64,000 nucleotides of DNA, taken from the NCBI RefSeq assembly GCF_014268655.2, contig NZ_JABWQX020000001.1, positions 2,138,001 to 2,202,000 of the forward strand, read 5' to 3'. Positions 62,046 to 64,000 of this stretch are shown one piece after another (position 1 is the stretch's first letter; each line of letters begins with the position of its first letter). The DNA is from Pseudomonas marvdashtae (GTDB lineage Bacteria > Pseudomonadota > Gammaproteobacteria > Pseudomonadales > Pseudomonadaceae). The notes beneath the pieces are model-generated. The model saw only the letters and a list, made by a program, of their open reading frames with translations, was not told the origin of the DNA and made no database searches. Position numbers and translations under genes: made by a program.

Positions 62046-63784
62046 GGCTGGGCCTGCGCATTCAGGCGCCAGCCACCGGCGCGCTGGCGATCACGCCAGA
62101 ACCCGGCGTAACGTCCGTCGAGGGCCAGCAGTTGCGGGTGAGTGCCGGCTTCCACGAGGCGGCCCTGGTCCAGCACCAGAATCTGGTCGGCGGCCATGAT
62201 GGTCGGCAGGCGATGGGCAATGACCAGCACCGTCGAACTTTGCTTCAAGCTACGAATCGCCGCTTGTACAAAGGCTTCGTTGTGCGGATCCAGTGCGGCA
62301 GTGGCTTCATCCAACAGCACGATCGGCGCGCGTTTGAGCAACGCCCGAGCCAGGGACACCCGCTGGCGTTCGCCACCGGACAGCGCCGCGCCGCCTTCGC
62401 CCACCGGAGTGAGCCAGCCCTGGGGCAGGCGCGCGACAATTTCATCGACGCCGGCGAGGCTCGCGGCCTCAGCCACCTGCTGCGCACTGGCGTCCGGCTT
62501 GCCGACGCGGATATTGGCTTCGAGGCTGTCGTCGAACAGGTAGACGTCCTGCATCACCAGCGACAGTTGCGCCATCAAGGCCTCGTTGGACAGTTCGCGC
62601 ACATCGACGCCGCCGACCTTGACGCTGCCTTCGGTCACATCGAAAAACCGCATGAGCAGGCGCGTGACGGTGGTCTTTCCCGAGCCCGAGGCGCCGACAA
62701 TTGCCGTCATCGAATGAGCCGGTGCGTGGAATGTCAGGTCGCGCAGCACCGTCGGGCCACTGGCGTAGGCGAAGTTGACGTGTTCGAAGGCAAAGCTGCC
62801 GGGGTCGCTCAACGGCTGACTGGCTTGGGGCTGCGGCAATGGCGGCTCGCGCAGGATGCCGACCAGTTGGTCCAGGTCGTTGCCGGCCATGCGCAACAGC
62901 CCGCTGCGTGCCGCCGCCTCGGCCAATGGCCCGACAAACCGTGCCGCCAAGGCGAGCAGGGCGACCAGTTGAATCGCGTCGATGTCGCCTCGGGTCGCCA
63001 GGGCGATGCCCACGCCCACCAGCAGGGCGAAGGCCAATTGCACGGTCAGGCCGCCGGCCAGCAATTTCGGAAAAGTCTGGGACACCATCGAGCCGCCGGC
63101 CTGTTTCTGCGCCAGATTGGCCGCCTGCAACGGCGCGTATCCCTCTTGGGTGCGGCCAAAGGCCCGCAGCACTTGCTGGTAGCGGGCGAACTCCACCACG
63201 CGATTACCGGCGAGGGTTGCGGCGGCTTCGACCCGGGCATCGTTGTGGCCGATGGCATCGGCTGACCATCGATGGCTGAAATAGATCAGCGGTGCGCACA
63301 GCATGGCGGTCAGGCCCAGGCGCCAGTCGAAGATGAACAAGGTCAGCGCGACCGTGGCCGGCACCACCACCCCGGACACCACCGGTCCCAGGTAATGCGC
63401 AAACAAGCCGGTAACCATCAGCGTGCCGCTGGTGGCGCTGCGCGACAGGCGCCCGACTTTCTCCGAGTTGAACCAGCCCAGGGGCAGGCTGGCCAGATGT
63501 TGCCCGAGGCGATCATGCAAGGTGGTCAGCACCACCAGCGCGAGTGCAAAGCCCTTCATCGCCTGCTGGTAATGGGCGATGCAGGCCAGCGCGGCCATCG
63601 CCGCGAGGCCGGCCAGCCACGCCATCGCCGTGGACAGATCACCGGCAAACAACGCGTGAAGGATCGGCACCAGCAGCGCGACGGCCAGGCCTTGCAACAC
63701 GGCGCTGGTCACCAGCCACGCGAGGTATCGGTAGAGGCGTGCGGCATGCGCCGGCCCCAGTAACGTGACAAGACTGCGGATCAC
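62039..63784 (-). CDS. ABC transporter, membrane and ATPase domains fused (PchI/YbtQ-like)
   Basis: A 581-residue half-transporter. Six membrane helices lie in residues 1-310; the ATPase has Walker [15 protein letters not shown], signature [15 protein letters not shown] and Walker [15 protein letters not shown]. Pairs of such proteins (PchHI, YbtPQ) move siderophores or their iron complexes. The start is GTG 63784, which overlaps the stop of the first transporter gene by 4 nt (GTGA), with GGAGA 9 nt upstream. Confidence 0.88.
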   Translation of the reverse strand: MIRSLVTLLGPAHAARLYRYLAWLVTSAVLQGLAVALLVPILHALFAGDLSTAMAWLAGLAAMAALACIAHYQQAMKGFALALVVLTTLHDRLGQHLASLPLGWFNSEKVGRLSRSATSGTLMVTGLFAHYLGPVVSGVVVPATVALTLFIFDWRLGLTAMLCAPLIYFSHRWSADAIGHNDARVEAAATLAGNRVVEFARYQQVLRAFGRTQEGYAPLQAANLAQKQAGGSMVSQTFPKLLAGGLTVQLAFALLVGVGIALATRGDIDAIQLVALLALAARFVGPLAEAAARSGLLRMAGNDLDQLVGILREPPLPQPQASQPLSDPGSFAFEHVNFAYASGPTVLRDLTFHAPAHSMTAIVGASGSGKTTVTRLLMRFFDVTEGSVKVGGVDVRELSNEALMAQLSLVMQDVYLFDDSLEANIRVGKPDASAQQVAEAASLAGVDEIVARLPQGWLTPVGEGGAALSGGERQRVSLARALLKRAPIVLLDEATAALDPHNEAFVQAAIRSLKQSSTVLVIAHRLPTIMAADQILVLDQGRLVEAGTHPQLLALDGRYAGFWRDRQRAGGWRLNAQAQPC

Positions 63785-64000
63785 AGGGACATCTCCAACT
63801 CGGGGACGGAGTGCTTGGCGCCGGCGCGCCACAGCTGGGCATAGGCGCCGTTGGCCTGCAGCAGGGATTGGTGACGACCGCTTTCAAGCACGCGGCCTTG
63901 ATCGAGGACGACGATCTGGTCCACGCCGCTGATACTCGCCAGGCGGTGCGCGATCACCAGCACTGTGCGACCCCGGGCCAGGGCCGACAGGGCGTCCTGG
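63781..64000 (-). CDS. ABC transporter ATPase C-terminus, cut by the window edge
   Basis: The frame is open to base 64000; the last 72 residues are seen ([20 protein letters not shown], then [18 protein letters not shown]). This is the H-loop and C-terminus of an ABC exporter-type ATPase, probably the partner (PchH/YbtP-like) of the transporter just downstream. The operon continues beyond the window. Confidence 0.85.
   Translation of the reverse strand, partial: QDALSALARGRTVLVIAHRLASISGVDQIVVLDQGRVLESGRHQSLLQANGAYAQLWRAGAKHSVPELEMSL

Noticed and set aside
61916..63265. 449-residue plus-strand frame opposite the ABC transporter
   Set aside because: Shadow of a transporter with complete Walker and signature motifs.
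1..64000. CRISPR arrays, intact transposases, rRNA or complete tRNA genes
   Set aside because: No regularly spaced repeats, transposase frames or cloverleaf sequence were seen; the tRNA-Gly piece is only the 3' end.

Overview
The window reads as chromosomal DNA of a Pseudomonas, most likely of the P. fluorescens group. The reasons are GC-rich coding sequence, pseudomonad-type Shine-Dalgarno sites, a perfect sigma-54 promoter, a piece matching the 3' end of Pseudomonas tRNA-Gly, and pyochelin-type and ars gene blocks typical of that genus. No intact rRNA, tRNA, CRISPR array or insertion sequence was found. Both window edges cut a gene (a class III aminotransferase on the left, an ABC transporter on the right).

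Layout. 1-4044: a (+) catabolic operon (class III aminotransferase, glutamine-synthetase-like ligase, aldehyde dehydrogenase) closed by a large hairpin, then an isolated 20-nt tRNA-Gly 3' end with its own terminator, a possible island border. 4607-8502: a left-handed beta-helix transferase, a bestrophin-like channel and a large delta-60/RTX exported protein. 8652-14727: a second aminotransferase, a LysR regulator, a frameshifted aldehyde dehydrogenase and an amino-acid permease, probably one catabolic unit. 15192-21384: a SoxC-type sulfite dehydrogenase with its cytochrome under a TetR regulator with clear operators, a DMT exporter, and a universal-stress-protein/SulP transporter pair.

21753-34595 is an arsenic-resistance region built from several modules: arsR plus a flavin monooxygenase; an MFS exporter, MarR regulator, ArsN1-like acetyltransferase and flavoprotein linked by three copies of one operator; arsC-arsR-arsC-acr3-arsH; and phosphatase-GAPDH-arsJ. 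Remnants of a ParE-type toxin and a FecR-type anti-sigma factor lie at its seams. 34678-38036 is a nickel/cobalt module: rcnR-rcnA divergent from a His-rich protein, HupE and a membrane-anchored protein.

38347-52282 is a complete quinohemoprotein amine dehydrogenase system: a sigma-54 activator, an ABC exporter (qhpF), a leader protease (qhpE), a flavin hydroxylase (qhpG), an aldehyde dehydrogenase, then qhpA-qhpD-qhpC-qhpB and an acyl-CoA synthetase. Together these would oxidise a primary amine in the periplasm to an aldehyde, then to an acid, then to an acyl-CoA.

52335-64000 (-) is a translationally coupled siderophore operon: two ABC transporters, a saccharopine-dehydrogenase-like protein, two free-standing methyltransferases, a thiazolinyl imide reductase, a VOC protein and pchDCBA for salicylate. 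The assembly-line synthetases are not in the window and may lie beyond the right edge.

The two parts that look least described are this pyochelin-like operon and the MarR/ArsN1 regulon.
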